Shown here in pieces: positions 8,453 to 17,553 of a stretch of DNA of 64,000 bases. The notes beneath the pieces are model-generated. The model made no database searches. It was not told the origin of the DNA and was given only the letters and a program-made list of their open reading frames with translations. The position numbers and the translations under genes were made by a program. Numbering within the stretch: the stretch's first letter is position 1; each line of letters starts with the position of its first letter. Origin of the DNA: Bacteriovorax stolpii (lineage in GTDB: Bacteria; Bdellovibrionota; Bacteriovoracia; Bacteriovoracales; Bacteriovoracaceae); assembly GCA_945883845.1 (NCBI GenBank), contig CAMCYI010000007.1, positions 1 through 64,000 of the forward strand, in the 5' to 3' direction.

Positions 8453-10663
8453 CTAAAATTTTAATGTCCAGATATAGCTAACAAGAACCATGATCAGCAT
8501 GATGAAGTAGAACTGAATCTTCCCAGACTGCACGATCCTCAGAACAAGATTGAATAAGTTAACCGCAACACCCGTTCCATCAACACCGATCGCGTCGATC
8601 ACAACGTTGTCGAACCATCGCGAAGCCGTAAACAACACACGGTTTACAGCGGCCCAACCATCAACGGCAAAACGGTCGTATACACCCATGTCAAACCAGG
8701 CAAGTCCCCGGTTAAGACCGAGAAGGCCCTTTTTGATAAGAACATCGATGTAGAATTTGTCGAAATAGTATTTATTCTGAAGAGTCGTCGTGATTCCGCT
8801 GAAAGTGTCTGCCCATGGTTTCACTGTGTGCTGGATATACATAAGGAACGCGAGGAACACACCAGAGAAAGCAATAATGATGGAGGCGATAGCGCCGATC
8901 GTGTGAGCTTTGTGAATTTTGTGGTCATCGGGATTTGGACCGGCGTAGCCAGACTGGTGATGATAGTGGGCGTGTGGGAGCTCGGTCTTATCACGTGAAT
9001 CAACCGAACCCCAGGGCTGACGATTGTGACCAACGAACTGTTCAACCCTAGGTGCTTCAACCAGAACTTTGAACCACTCTACTTTTTTCCCAAAAACCTT
9101 TCCGAAACTTTGTCCCGTAAGTGTTCCCGCAAACCAAAAACCCAGAGTGAAAATCGATAGAAGGAGAAGAGGAACGTTCTGGCGAACGTCGAGGTGCTCT
9201 TGATGGATCTCGTGACCGTGAGACTCATGTCCGTGTGCATCTTTGTGTCCATGTCCATGTCCGTGAGAGTCGTGGTGCATCCGATTCTCACCGTAGAAAG
9301 TGAGGAACATCATACGGAACATGTAGAATGCCGTTAAACCCGCGCCTGCGAATCCAAGAATCGGAACAATTGCGAGCATCGGATTCTGACCGGCCATAAA
9401 TCCAAAGTAAAGTGCATCACCGAGAATTCTGTCTTTAGAAACAAATCCGGAGAAGAACGGAATACCAGCAATGGCAAGAGTACACGCCATCATCGCAAAA
9501 TGAGTGTAAGGCATATATTTGCGGAGACCACCGAGCTTAGGCATCTCCTGTTCGTGAACAGTGTGAATGATGGAACCGGCAGACAAGAAGAGACATGCTT
9601 TAAATACAGCGTGAGTGATCACGTGCATGAAGGCAGCGTTGTATGAACCAACTCCCACTCCCATGATCATGTAACCGAGCTGAGAAAGTGTAGAGTAAGC
9701 GAGTACTGCCTTAATATCTGTTTGAACGGTGGCAATGGTCGCGGCACCGAAAGCAGTGATCGCACCGATAACGGCGATAAACCAGGTGATGTCACCAAGA
9801 ACCATGAGTGGATACATACGAAGCGTAACCCACACACCGGCAGTAACCATAGTGGCTGCGTGAATGAGAGCAGAACCTGGAGTGGGACCCATCATCGCAT
9901 CAGGGAGCCAGACGTGAAGTGGGAACTGAGCTGATTTACCCATGGCACCGAGGAAGATACAAAGGGCCGTAAATGTAGCAAAAGAAATTCCCATGACAGT
10001 TTGTCCGGCAAATTTTCCTTCGGCAATTGCGGCGTAAATATCAACATAAGTTACGGAACCGAGAACCATCCATAGAGCAACAATTCCAAGAAGAAGGAAA
10101 ACGTCTCCCACTCTTGTTGTCATGAAAGCTTTAAGTGAAGCGTCCCCAGCTTTCTCTTTCTTATTATAGATACCGATTAGGGAGTATGAACAAAAGCCCA
10201 TGATTTCCCAGAAGATAAAAAGAGAGAAGAGGTTGTCTGAAAGAACCATTCCAAGCATGGCACTCGTGAAGAGTGGAAGGAAAACAAAGAATCTTCCGTG
10301 CTTCTCATCGTGATCCATATACCAGGTAGAAAATAGATGAATGAGGAATGCGATACCGGACACCATCAAAAGCATGATAGCGGCCATGTTATCGAGGTAA
10401 ATGCCCATGTCGACTTTCCATACCGCAGAGGCGTGAGAAAGATCGAACCAGGTAAACGTCTTGTGTACGTAAAAGTCTGTTGCAAATTTTCCGAAGACAA
10501 AATCTGAAAAGATTCGTGCAGAGAAAATGAACGAGATAAAGATACTTAATGTAGCAAGCCAATCACCCTGACGAGGGAGTTTTCGACCGAAGAAAGCGTT
10601 GATAATAAACGCTAAAACCGGAGCAAGAAAAATTGGTGCGATACTGCCGACTGTATATTCCAT
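8453..10663 (-). CDS. nuoL: NADH-quinone oxidoreductase subunit L, with His-rich insertion
   Basis: This is the distal antiporter-like subunit of complex I, whose long lateral helix runs along the membrane arm. Conserved parts include FWEIMGFCSYSLIG, PLHVWLPDAMMGPTPGSALIHAATMV and KAVLAYSTLSQLGYM. At 736 residues it is about 120 longer than the 613 of E. coli NuoL. The extra length falls between the late membrane helices, at about residues 455-590. It includes a tract of alternating His, Gly, Asp and Ser (about 458-490) and a second, His-containing soluble stretch. The insert should be extramembrane; its role is unknown, possibly metal binding. Confidence 0.96.
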   Translation of the reverse strand: MEYTVGSIAPIFLAPVLAFIINAFFGRKLPRQGDWLATLSIFISFIFSARIFSDFVFGKFATDFYVHKTFTWFDLSHASAVWKVDMGIYLDNMAAIMLLMVSGIAFLIHLFSTWYMDHDEKHGRFFVFLPLFTSAMLGMVLSDNLFSLFIFWEIMGFCSYSLIGIYNKKEKAGDASLKAFMTTRVGDVFLLLGIVALWMVLGSVTYVDIYAAIAEGKFAGQTVMGISFATFTALCIFLGAMGKSAQFPLHVWLPDAMMGPTPGSALIHAATMVTAGVWVTLRMYPLMVLGDITWFIAVIGAITAFGAATIATVQTDIKAVLAYSTLSQLGYMIMGVGVGSYNAAFMHVITHAVFKACLFLSAGSIIHTVHEQEMPKLGGLRKYMPYTHFAMMACTLAIAGIPFFSGFVSKDRILGDALYFGFMAGQNPMLAIVPILGFAGAGLTAFYMFRMMFLTFYGENRMHHDSHGHGHGHKDAHGHESHGHEIHQEHLDVRQNVPLLLLSIFTLGFWFAGTLTGQSFGKVFGKKVEWFKVLVEAPRVEQFVGHNRQPWGSVDSRDKTELPHAHYHHQSGYAGPNPDDHKIHKAHTIGAIASIIIAFSGVFLAFLMYIQHTVKPWADTFSGITTTLQNKYYFDKFYIDVLIKKGLLGLNRGLAWFDMGVYDRFAVDGWAAVNRVLFTASRWFDNVVIDAIGVDGTGVAVNLFNLVLRIVQSGKIQFYFIMLIMVLVSYIWTLKF

Positions 10664-10673
10664 AAACCCAACC

Positions 10674-10979
10674 TTAGTTTCTTAACTGTGTCGCTTCATC
10701 AACGTGAACTGTTTCTTTAATCTGGAAGAATCGAATAACGATCGCCAGACCAACTGCTGCCTCTGCAGCCGCAACCACGATAATAAATAAGCTAAAAATG
10801 TGACCATCGAGATTGTTCGTCACGTAACGTGAGTAGGCGACGAAGTTCAAAGCCGAAGCATTCAGAATGAGCTCGATACCCAGGAGGATTGCCACGATGT
10901 TTTTACGAGCAATCATCACCACGAGACCAGCAACGAAAAGAATCAGCGAAATTAAAAGGTAAGAAGCTAAACCCATCAT
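10674..10979 (-). CDS. nuoK: NADH-quinone oxidoreductase subunit K
   Basis: This is a small three-helix subunit of the complex I membrane arm (101 residues, family-typical). The two buried proton-path carboxylates are visible: Glu36 in LLGIELILNA and Glu73 in AAEAAVGLAIVI. A Shine-Dalgarno AGGAA precedes the ATG. It lies 11 nt downstream of nuoJ and 10 nt upstream of nuoL. Confidence 0.97.
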   Translation of the reverse strand: MMGLASYLLISLILFVAGLVVMIARKNIVAILLGIELILNASALNFVAYSRYVTNNLDGHIFSLFIIVVAAAEAAVGLAIVIRFFQIKETVHVDEATQLRN

Positions 10980-10990
10980 AAATATTCCTG

Positions 10991-11524
10991 CTATTGCTTA
11001 CGTGGACGGGCGATGATGGCCGCACCCACGAGAGCTCCTAATAAAAGTACGCTTGAAAGTTCAAAGGCCAGGACATGGTCTTTCACCAGGAGATGGCCGA
11101 TTTGAGAAACTGTTGAAGGATAGTCATTACCAAAAGTCTTAGGAGCATGCGATCGGACGATGTTTCCGATAAGAGAAATGTTAGTCAGTAAAAAGACGAT
11201 AGATACAAGGATCGCAATCGAGAATGTCCACTTGTTTCCCATGGAAGGAGCAAGACCCAAAAGATTCTGAGCTCGGGAAACGAAATCCTTACCGCCCGTT
11301 AACATCACAGCAAAGAGCATGAGGATAACAATCCCGCCCACGTAAACCATGATCTGAGTTACGGCAACAAAGTCAGCGCCAAGTGTTGCGTACAACCCAG
11401 CGACACCGATGAGGCATGCGAGAAGAAAAATACACGAGTGCATGATGTTCTTCGTTACAACGACGGCAATAGCGCCACCGACAGTGAGAAGAGCAGACAT
11501 AGCGAAGAGGAGTTGAGCAAACAT
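10991..11524 (-). CDS. nuoJ: NADH-quinone oxidoreductase subunit J
   Basis: This is a five-helix membrane-arm subunit of complex I. The 177 residues carry the conserved QIMVYVGGIVILMLFAVML segment, whose helix contains the pi-bulge linked to coupling. The C-terminus has LLLGALVGAAIIARP. AAGGA precedes the ATG. It directly follows nuoH; nuoI, which normally sits between nuoH and nuoJ, is absent. Confidence 0.96.
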   Translation of the reverse strand: MFAQLLFAMSALLTVGGAIAVVVTKNIMHSCIFLLACLIGVAGLYATLGADFVAVTQIMVYVGGIVILMLFAVMLTGGKDFVSRAQNLLGLAPSMGNKWTFSIAILVSIVFLLTNISLIGNIVRSHAPKTFGNDYPSTVSQIGHLLVKDHVLAFELSSVLLLGALVGAAIIARPRKQ

Positions 11525-11536
11525 TTTATATCCTTA

Positions 11537-12658
11537 TTAGTGATGTCCGCCGAACACGATCTGGGCAAAAGATCTTCCATTGAAGACCACGAGCCAGATC
11601 GCACATCCGCAAAGATTCACGATCGCAATTGGAGTTAAGTACTTCCAGCAAATAGACATCAGTTGATCCACGCGCAAGCGAGGGAATGTCCAACGGATCC
11701 AGATAACAACGTAGTAAAGAAGGAGTGTCTTCGTCATGAAGATGACAACCTCAACCAACTGGATCGGAAGTATGTCGAAACTGATATCAAATGGAAGATT
11801 TGAACCGCCGAGGAACAAGGCAGCAGCAACACCACAAACGACAAATACTTCGATGTATTCCGCGAGTGCGAAGAAACCAAATCTCATCCCTGTATATTCG
11901 GTGTGGTAACCAGACACGAGCTCTGACTCTGCTTCAGGGAGATCGAAAGGAGCGCGGTTTGTTTCAGCAAGTGCGCCGATGAAATAAACAAAGAAGGCCA
12001 CAAATGCAAAAGGGTTATGGAAGATGAACCAGTTTGTCGGAAGACCTTTCTGGTGACCAACGATAGCACCGAAGCTCATTCCACCCGCGAGAAGAACGAT
12101 CGCAAGAATGGAAATTGTCACAGGAATTTCGTAAGAGATAATCTGAGAAGCTCCACGCATACCGCCGAGCATGGACCACTTTGAGTTTGAAGCATATCCA
12201 CCGAGGAATACTGAAACTCCCACAAGTGAAGAAATCGCGATGAGATAAAAAATTCCAACGTTCATGTCCGCCATGATGAAACCTGACGACCACGGAAGAA
12301 CAGCGAGAGTTGCGAAGACCCCAACCAATGCGAGACATGGAGCGAGGTAGAAAAGCATTTTGTCTGCGGTGAAGGGCATGACATCTTCTTTTGTCATCAT
12401 CTTCACACCATCAGCAAGAAACTGCAGGATCCCGTAAGGACCAACACGGTTTGGCCCGAGACGCTGTTGAATATCAGCAGATATTTTTCTTTCAGCGTAA
12501 GTTCCCAGACCACCGATCGTTGCACAAAGTGCCACGATGATGACAGCGAAGAGCGAATAAATGACGAATGCGAGAAGGCCTTCGTTGTTTCCGAAAGCTT
12601 CAAGAATAATATCGTAAAATTCGTACTGTGATAGATAGCTGACTACTGTTTGATTCAT
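11537..12658 (-). CDS. nuoH: NADH-quinone oxidoreductase subunit H
   Basis: This subunit forms the quinone-access chamber and joins the membrane arm to the peripheral arm. The 373 residues form about 8-9 helices. Signature segments are YAERKISADIQQRLGPNRVGPYG near the N-terminus and the acidic quinone-site loop ETNRAPFDLPEAESELV followed by GYHTEYTGMRFGFF. Length is typical (325-430). It follows nuoA after 13 nt, although nuoB-G normally lie between these two genes. Confidence 0.97.
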   Translation of the reverse strand: MNQTVVSYLSQYEFYDIILEAFGNNEGLLAFVIYSLFAVIIVALCATIGGLGTYAERKISADIQQRLGPNRVGPYGILQFLADGVKMMTKEDVMPFTADKMLFYLAPCLALVGVFATLAVLPWSSGFIMADMNVGIFYLIAISSLVGVSVFLGGYASNSKWSMLGGMRGASQIISYEIPVTISILAIVLLAGGMSFGAIVGHQKGLPTNWFIFHNPFAFVAFFVYFIGALAETNRAPFDLPEAESELVSGYHTEYTGMRFGFFALAEYIEVFVVCGVAAALFLGGSNLPFDISFDILPIQLVEVVIFMTKTLLLYYVVIWIRWTFPRLRVDQLMSICWKYLTPIAIVNLCGCAIWLVVFNGRSFAQIVFGGHH

Positions 12659-12671
12659 ATAAGCGCCTTAC

Positions 12672-13091
12672 TTAGTTCTTATTGTTCTTGGTAGAAACTT
12701 GAAACGATTTCACCCAGTCGAGATCACCCTTTCTCCAGCAATAAGCAATGCCTTCAATAAGAACGGAAATAAAACTGAGGAAAATGATAAGAGCGTAACC
12801 GCCCTGTCCCATATCGTTTAATTCTCGGAAAATGCTGGCGACAGGAAACATCAGTACAGATTCCACGTCAAAGATGATAAAAATAAGTCCCACAACGTAG
12901 AAACGTACGTTGAACATGGACCACGCTGAACCCACAGGTATTTCACCACACTCGTACGGAGTTGATTTACCGTGGGAAGGTTTCTTCGGTGCTAAAAGCA
13001 CAGAAGCGAAATGTCCCCCAGTGAACAAAATCACGGCCAAGGCCATGAAGATAACAACGGGCATTAATCCATCAAAATGAGCTGGTGTCAT
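12672..13091 (-). CDS. nuoA: NADH-quinone oxidoreductase subunit A
   Basis: This is a three-helix membrane-arm subunit of complex I. The family hallmark YECGEIPVGSAW...FNVRFYVVGLIFIIFDVESVLMFP is present. I place the start at ATG 13091 (139 residues, typical) because GGAG lies six bases upstream. A longer frame reaching 13187 would add 32 residues encoded by the AT-rich promoter region and is rejected. It is the first gene of the cluster. Two imperfect 20-bp tandem repeats lie immediately upstream (13102-13142). Confidence 0.95.
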   Translation of the reverse strand: MTPAHFDGLMPVVIFMALAVILFTGGHFASVLLAPKKPSHGKSTPYECGEIPVGSAWSMFNVRFYVVGLIFIIFDVESVLMFPVASIFRELNDMGQGGYALIIFLSFISVLIEGIAYCWRKGDLDWVKSFQVSTKNNKN

Positions 13092-13101
13092 GGAAATCTC
13101 C

Positions 13102-13142
13102 ACTACTTTAAAGACGCAAAAAAGTAGTTTAAAGATACAAAA
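13102..13142. repeat. Tandem imperfect 20-bp repeats in the nuoA-mfd divergent region
   Basis: Bases 13102-13121 and 13123-13142 match at 16 of 20 positions (core TTTAAAGA, then CAAAA), with a 21-bp period, close to two helical turns. They lie in the 5' region of nuoA, within the 142-bp divergent spacer shared with mfd. This is operator-like spacing, but no regulator is known. Confidence 0.4.
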
Positions 13143-13233
13143 GATGCTGAAAATAGGAAAGATTTTTATTTTACTAGAGCAGTACAACTTTAAGCGTTAG
13201 AAGATACGCAGAAACTTTTTTTGTCGGACTTTG

Positions 13234-16200
13234 ATGCAGACTATATTTTCGGCGATCGCCACAAAACTTCAATACTGGTTAACGAAAGAAGACACTCTTT
13301 CGCTGAAAGGTATTACCCCAAACCAATGGTGCCTTCTTGCAGGGAGCTATTTTACTGAACAGCTCTTTTCCAACACGCATCTTATTGTTTGTTCAGACCA
13401 AGATGAGGCCGAAGAAGTCTACGAGGGCCTCAAACATCTAAAGAACATTCATTTTTACCCAGGGCACAACCACGACCTCTATAGTTCCATCATGACATCA
13501 GAGACTGCACTTCTTCAGCGTTGGTCGGTGCTGCAAACTCTTCAAAAAAATTCGACGGCGATTATTGTCACGACATGGGAAGCAAGTTTGTTGCTTGGTC
13601 CTACAGCAGATTTTTTTAAAAAAAACTCGTTCATCATCAAGCGCGAAGATATTGTCACACCGCTTGATCTCGCAAATCGCTTAACTCAGATGGGTTATTT
13701 TCCAACCAGTACAACAGAAGAGCCCGGTACTTTTTCACGTCGTGGTGAAATTTTTGATATCTACCCTATTGCCCATGCTCCGGTTCGCCTTCATTACTTT
13801 GATGACCTCATTGAAGAAATTTACAGCATTGATCTGGAAACTCAGAAAACAAATCGTGAAAAAACATTTCATGAAGTTTGCCTGATTCCGGGCCCGGGCT
13901 TTTTGACTCAGGATCCGTTTGCTACCCAGTTACGTTCAAAACTTCCGCAAGCACAACCAAGCTTTAAGAATAAATATGAAGCACGCAAAGCGATCTTCCA
14001 GCATATTTCGGAGAATCAGCTCTTTGAGAATTTCTCGCTCTTTGTTCCACTCTTCTTTGAAAAACCTCAAACTTTACTAGATTACTTGCCGGCATCATCT
14101 AAAATCACATTCATCAATCCGGAGAACGGATTGAAGAATTTTGAAATGTACGTTGCGGGACAGATCGAAGAATATGACATCATTTCAAAAGATGTTGAAA
14201 CCTCTTCTGTCATTCCTTCCATTGAGCATTTTTACCTGACAAAATTCCCTGAGCTGAAGTTTAAGCGACTGAACATTGAGCAGCTCGATATTACCGTTAA
14301 CCTCGATAATCCCTTTACCGGCGAACTTCACCTGAACTTCGAGAAACTGAGAACATACCTTCAGACAAAAATCCAGGTCACTTCAGATAACAAGTACGAG
14401 TTCATTAAGGCCAGCCTCAAGGCACTCAAAAAACAGCTTGAGAATCACGGGCATCTTGTCGTCGCTTACCGAAATGAGAACTCACGTCAGGAACTTTCCT
14501 ATCTCCTAGATGAAAATGGCCTGAATGAACTTGGAACCAGGCTGCACTTTGTTCCCGGAAGACTTGATGATGGGTTCTATTATCGAAATGAGAACATCTG
14601 CGTTCTATCCGAGGGTGATTTTTTCTCCGTAAAGAAGAAGAAAACGAAACAGGTTAAATCGACCGATAAAGATCTCTTTGCTGAGCAGCTCGCGACACTG
14701 AAAATAAATGACTTTGTTGTCCATAGAGATTTCGGGATCGGAGTATATAAAGGTCTTGAGCCGATCATGGCAGGAGATCAGCAAAGTGATTACCTCGTTA
14801 TCCTCTATGAAGATAACGACAAGGTTTACGTACCTGTTTATAAAATGAACCTGGTTCAGAAGCATGCTGACGCTTCTGCGGGAATCAAAGTTGCTTCACT
14901 CAAGTCAAAAAAATTCAGCGAGCTGAAAAATAAGGCCCGCAATTCAGTAAAGAAGCTTGCTTTCGATCTCCTGAAACTTCAGGCCGAAAGAAAACTCCAT
15001 GGTGGATTTCCATTCTCACCACCAGACCACATGTTCAAGGAATTTGAACTCTCTTTTGCATTTGAAGAGACACCAGATCAAGAGAAAGCGATTCAGGACG
15101 TCCTTGAAGATATGCAGCAGCAGTATCCGATGGATCGTCTGGTGTGCGGTGACGTCGGTTTCGGAAAAACAGAAGTCGCCATGAGGGCAGCCATGAAGGC
15201 CGTTCTCGATAAAAAACAAGTTGTGATCCTGGTGCCAACAACTGTTCTTGCTCTTCAGCACTATCACTCTTTTAAAAAACGCTTCGAAAACTTCCCCGTA
15301 GTCGTTGAGATGATTTCCCGTTTCAGGACAGCTAAAGAGAAAATTGAAGTCATGCAGAAAGTGACTGAGGGTAAAGTTGATATTCTGATCGGAACGCATG
15401 CCGTACTTTCTGACAAACTTGAGTTCCATGATCTCGGTCTTCTCGTCATCGATGAAGAGCACCGTTTTGGAGTTGCCCACAAAGAAAAACTTAAAACAAT
15501 TAAGAGTGGAGTTGATGTTCTTACAATGACGGCAACACCGATTCCAAGAACTCTACAATTATCGTTCCTCGGTATTCGCGATCTTTCCCTGATTCAGACG
15601 GCTCCTCCCAGAAGACAGTCTATTAAGACTTACATCATTAAAGATGATGACCTCACTCTCAAGTCGGCCATCGAAAAAGAGCTGAGCCGTGGTGGGCAGG
15701 TTTATTACGTTCACAACCGGGTGCACGACATCGAAGAGCACGAGATCTATCTTAAGAGCCTTGTTCCGAAGGCCCGTATCAGTGTCACCCATGGTCAGAT
15801 GAACGAGCGTGAGCTTGAAAAAAGAATTAATGATTTCTACGATCACAAGGCTGATATTCTCCTCGCTACAACCATCATCGAATCAGGTATTGATATCGCC
15901 AATGCCAATACGATGATCATTGATCGCGCAGATACCTATGGTCTCGCCCAGCTTCATCAGCTGCGTGGAAGAATAGGACGCTCGGATCGTAAAGCTTATG
16001 CTTATTTCATGGTCCCGCAGCATCGGGTCCTCTCAGAATCTTCGCAACGTCGCCTTCAGGCCCTGCAAACTTATGCTGAGATGGGTTCCGGATTTGCCCT
16101 GGCGTCGTCAGACATGGAGATCCGGGGAGCAGGGGATATTCTCGGCGGCGAACAGTCAGGGCACATCGAAGCCATCGGATTAGAATTTTACATGGATCTT

Positions 16201-16701
16201 TTACAGGAAGCGATTCAGGAAATTCGTGGAGAATCGAGAGTCGCTGCGAAGAATATTGAAATTCAGGCACCATTCTCGGCCTATATTCCAAACTCATACA
16301 TTCCTGATTACGCTCTTCGCTTGAAATATTACAAGCGGCTTTCAAATTCTTCCGTGATGGCGAAGATTGAAGACATCATTACAGAACTCACAGATTCGTT
16401 CGGTATGACTCCGCGAGAGCTCGAAGCTTTGTACTCAATTCTGCGCTCACGAATTTTGTTTCAGCCATTAGCTCTTCGATTAGTAAAAGTTGGCGGAACC
16501 AGCATCACTCTTTTCTTTGATCAGGAAATACTCAACAACAATCATCAACTAAGAGATAAGATGCTGAGTTTCTTCATGAATAAACCCAAGCTCTACAAAC
16601 TCAATCCTGATTCATCAGTGTCGTGTCTGTTTAAAGAGCCATTGAGTCATCAAACCCTTCTGGAATTTGCGAAACATATTGCAGCACAAATGGGTCTATG
16701 A
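13234..16701 (+). CDS. mfd: Transcription-repair coupling factor
   Basis: Mfd releases RNA polymerase stalled at DNA lesions and recruits UvrA. The protein has about 1155 residues (E. coli 1148). In order it has the UvrB-like N-terminal module, the RNAP-interacting domain (about 487-555, FVVHRDFGIGVYKGLEP), and superfamily 2 helicase motor domains with Walker A GDVGFGKTE (about 637) and DEEHRFG (about 740). Further motor motifs (TMTATPIPRTL, QLRGRIGRSDR) and a C-terminal TRCF domain follow. I start at ATG 13234; a TTG lies just before it in frame, and no clear Shine-Dalgarno is visible. The gene overlaps the next frame and shares a cluster with uvrA, its functional partner. Confidence 0.97.
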   Translation: MQTIFSAIATKLQYWLTKEDTLSLKGITPNQWCLLAGSYFTEQLFSNTHLIVCSDQDEAEEVYEGLKHLKNIHFYPGHNHDLYSSIMTSETALLQRWSVLQTLQKNSTAIIVTTWEASLLLGPTADFFKKNSFIIKREDIVTPLDLANRLTQMGYFPTSTTEEPGTFSRRGEIFDIYPIAHAPVRLHYFDDLIEEIYSIDLETQKTNREKTFHEVCLIPGPGFLTQDPFATQLRSKLPQAQPSFKNKYEARKAIFQHISENQLFENFSLFVPLFFEKPQTLLDYLPASSKITFINPENGLKNFEMYVAGQIEEYDIISKDVETSSVIPSIEHFYLTKFPELKFKRLNIEQLDITVNLDNPFTGELHLNFEKLRTYLQTKIQVTSDNKYEFIKASLKALKKQLENHGHLVVAYRNENSRQELSYLLDENGLNELGTRLHFVPGRLDDGFYYRNENICVLSEGDFFSVKKKKTKQVKSTDKDLFAEQLATLKINDFVVHRDFGIGVYKGLEPIMAGDQQSDYLVILYEDNDKVYVPVYKMNLVQKHADASAGIKVASLKSKKFSELKNKARNSVKKLAFDLLKLQAERKLHGGFPFSPPDHMFKEFELSFAFEETPDQEKAIQDVLEDMQQQYPMDRLVCGDVGFGKTEVAMRAAMKAVLDKKQVVILVPTTVLALQHYHSFKKRFENFPVVVEMISRFRTAKEKIEVMQKVTEGKVDILIGTHAVLSDKLEFHDLGLLVIDEEHRFGVAHKEKLKTIKSGVDVLTMTATPIPRTLQLSFLGIRDLSLIQTAPPRRQSIKTYIIKDDDLTLKSAIEKELSRGGQVYYVHNRVHDIEEHEIYLKSLVPKARISVTHGQMNERELEKRINDFYDHKADILLATTIIESGIDIANANTMIIDRADTYGLAQLHQLRGRIGRSDRKAYAYFMVPQHRVLSESSQRRLQALQTYAEMGSGFALASSDMEIRGAGDILGGEQSGHIEAIGLEFYMDLLQEAIQEIRGESRVAAKNIEIQAPFSAYIPNSYIPDYALRLKYYKRLSNSSVMAKIEDIITELTDSFGMTPRELEALYSILRSRILFQPLALRLVKVGGTSITLFFDQEILNNNHQLRDKMLSFFMNKPKLYKLNPDSSVSCLFKEPLSHQTLLEFAKHIAAQMGL

Positions 16702-16739
16702 TACCGTTTTTATTAGATTCACTAAAAACAGGGATGTGT

Positions 16740-17540
16740 ATGAAAAAACTTTTCGTCGTTCTAGCTGCGACCATGATGGTTGCCTCTGCTCAAGCGCAAG
16801 TTGTAGCAACAGTTAACGGTCGTCAAATTACTAAAAAACAATTCGAAGAATATCATCTTCAAAATCTGAAAAATATTGGTTCACGTAAAATCACGAAAGA
16901 AGTTTCACTTCAAGACTTGATCAACCGTGAACTCGGAATTCAAAAAGCTAAAAAATCAGGTCTTGATAAAGATGCAGAAGTTATCGCAAAACAAGAAGAC
17001 ATTCTCTACCACGCTCAGATTTCTAAAGATCTCGAGGGAGAATTGCAGAAAATTGATGTTTCTGATGATGATGTAAAAAAATATTACGAAACAAGCAAAG
17101 AATATCGTACTGCTCACATCGTAACTCGCGTTCCGGTTGATCCAACACCAGAACAAGTTAAGAGTGCTTACACAGCAAGTGTTGAAATTTATTCTGCCAT
17201 TCAAAAATCTCCTGAAGACTTCGCTAAAATCGCGAATAAATTCTCACAATCCTCTGCAGCTCCCATGGGTGGCGATCTGGGCTTCCAGCCTCCGACGCGT
17301 CTTGCTCCTGAGTATTTTGAAGCCATTAAAGGCCAGAAAGTTGGATTCGTTTCTAAGCCTGTAAGAACTCAAATGGGCTTTCACGTCATCAAGGTTCTTG
17401 GTGCGAAGTCCTACGACCAGATCGACAAGAACTTGTATAAGAAAATCATTTACGATATTAAAAGAGACGCCATAATTGAGAACTATTTCAAGAATTTGGC
17501 CAAGGGCGCTGACATTAAAACAGGCCCAACACCTATCTAA
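16740..17540 (+). CDS. Periplasmic parvulin-type peptidyl-prolyl isomerase
   Basis: This is predicted to catalyse proline isomerisation or chaperone outer-membrane proteins in the periplasm. From ATG 16740 the protein has 266 residues and a clear signal peptide (MKKLFVVLAATMMVASAQA, then QVVATVNG). A SurA-N-like helical part follows, then a rotamase domain at about residues 115-220 with RTAHIVTR, PMGGDLGFQ and TQMGFHVIKV, the standard PpiC pattern. The longer frame from 16698 would place 14 residues before the signal peptide and is less likely. It is followed after 13 nt by a second SurA-like protein. Confidence 0.9.
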   Translation: MKKLFVVLAATMMVASAQAQVVATVNGRQITKKQFEEYHLQNLKNIGSRKITKEVSLQDLINRELGIQKAKKSGLDKDAEVIAKQEDILYHAQISKDLEGELQKIDVSDDDVKKYYETSKEYRTAHIVTRVPVDPTPEQVKSAYTASVEIYSAIQKSPEDFAKIANKFSQSSAAPMGGDLGFQPPTRLAPEYFEAIKGQKVGFVSKPVRTQMGFHVIKVLGAKSYDQIDKNLYKKIIYDIKRDAIIENYFKNLAKGADIKTGPTPI

Positions 17541-17553
17541 AAAATGTGGTTGA

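Noticed and set aside
13092..13187. N-terminal extension of NuoA by 32 residues
   Set aside because: The extra residues come from the AT-rich tandem repeat; the ATG at 13091 has a GGAG site and gives the normal NuoA length.
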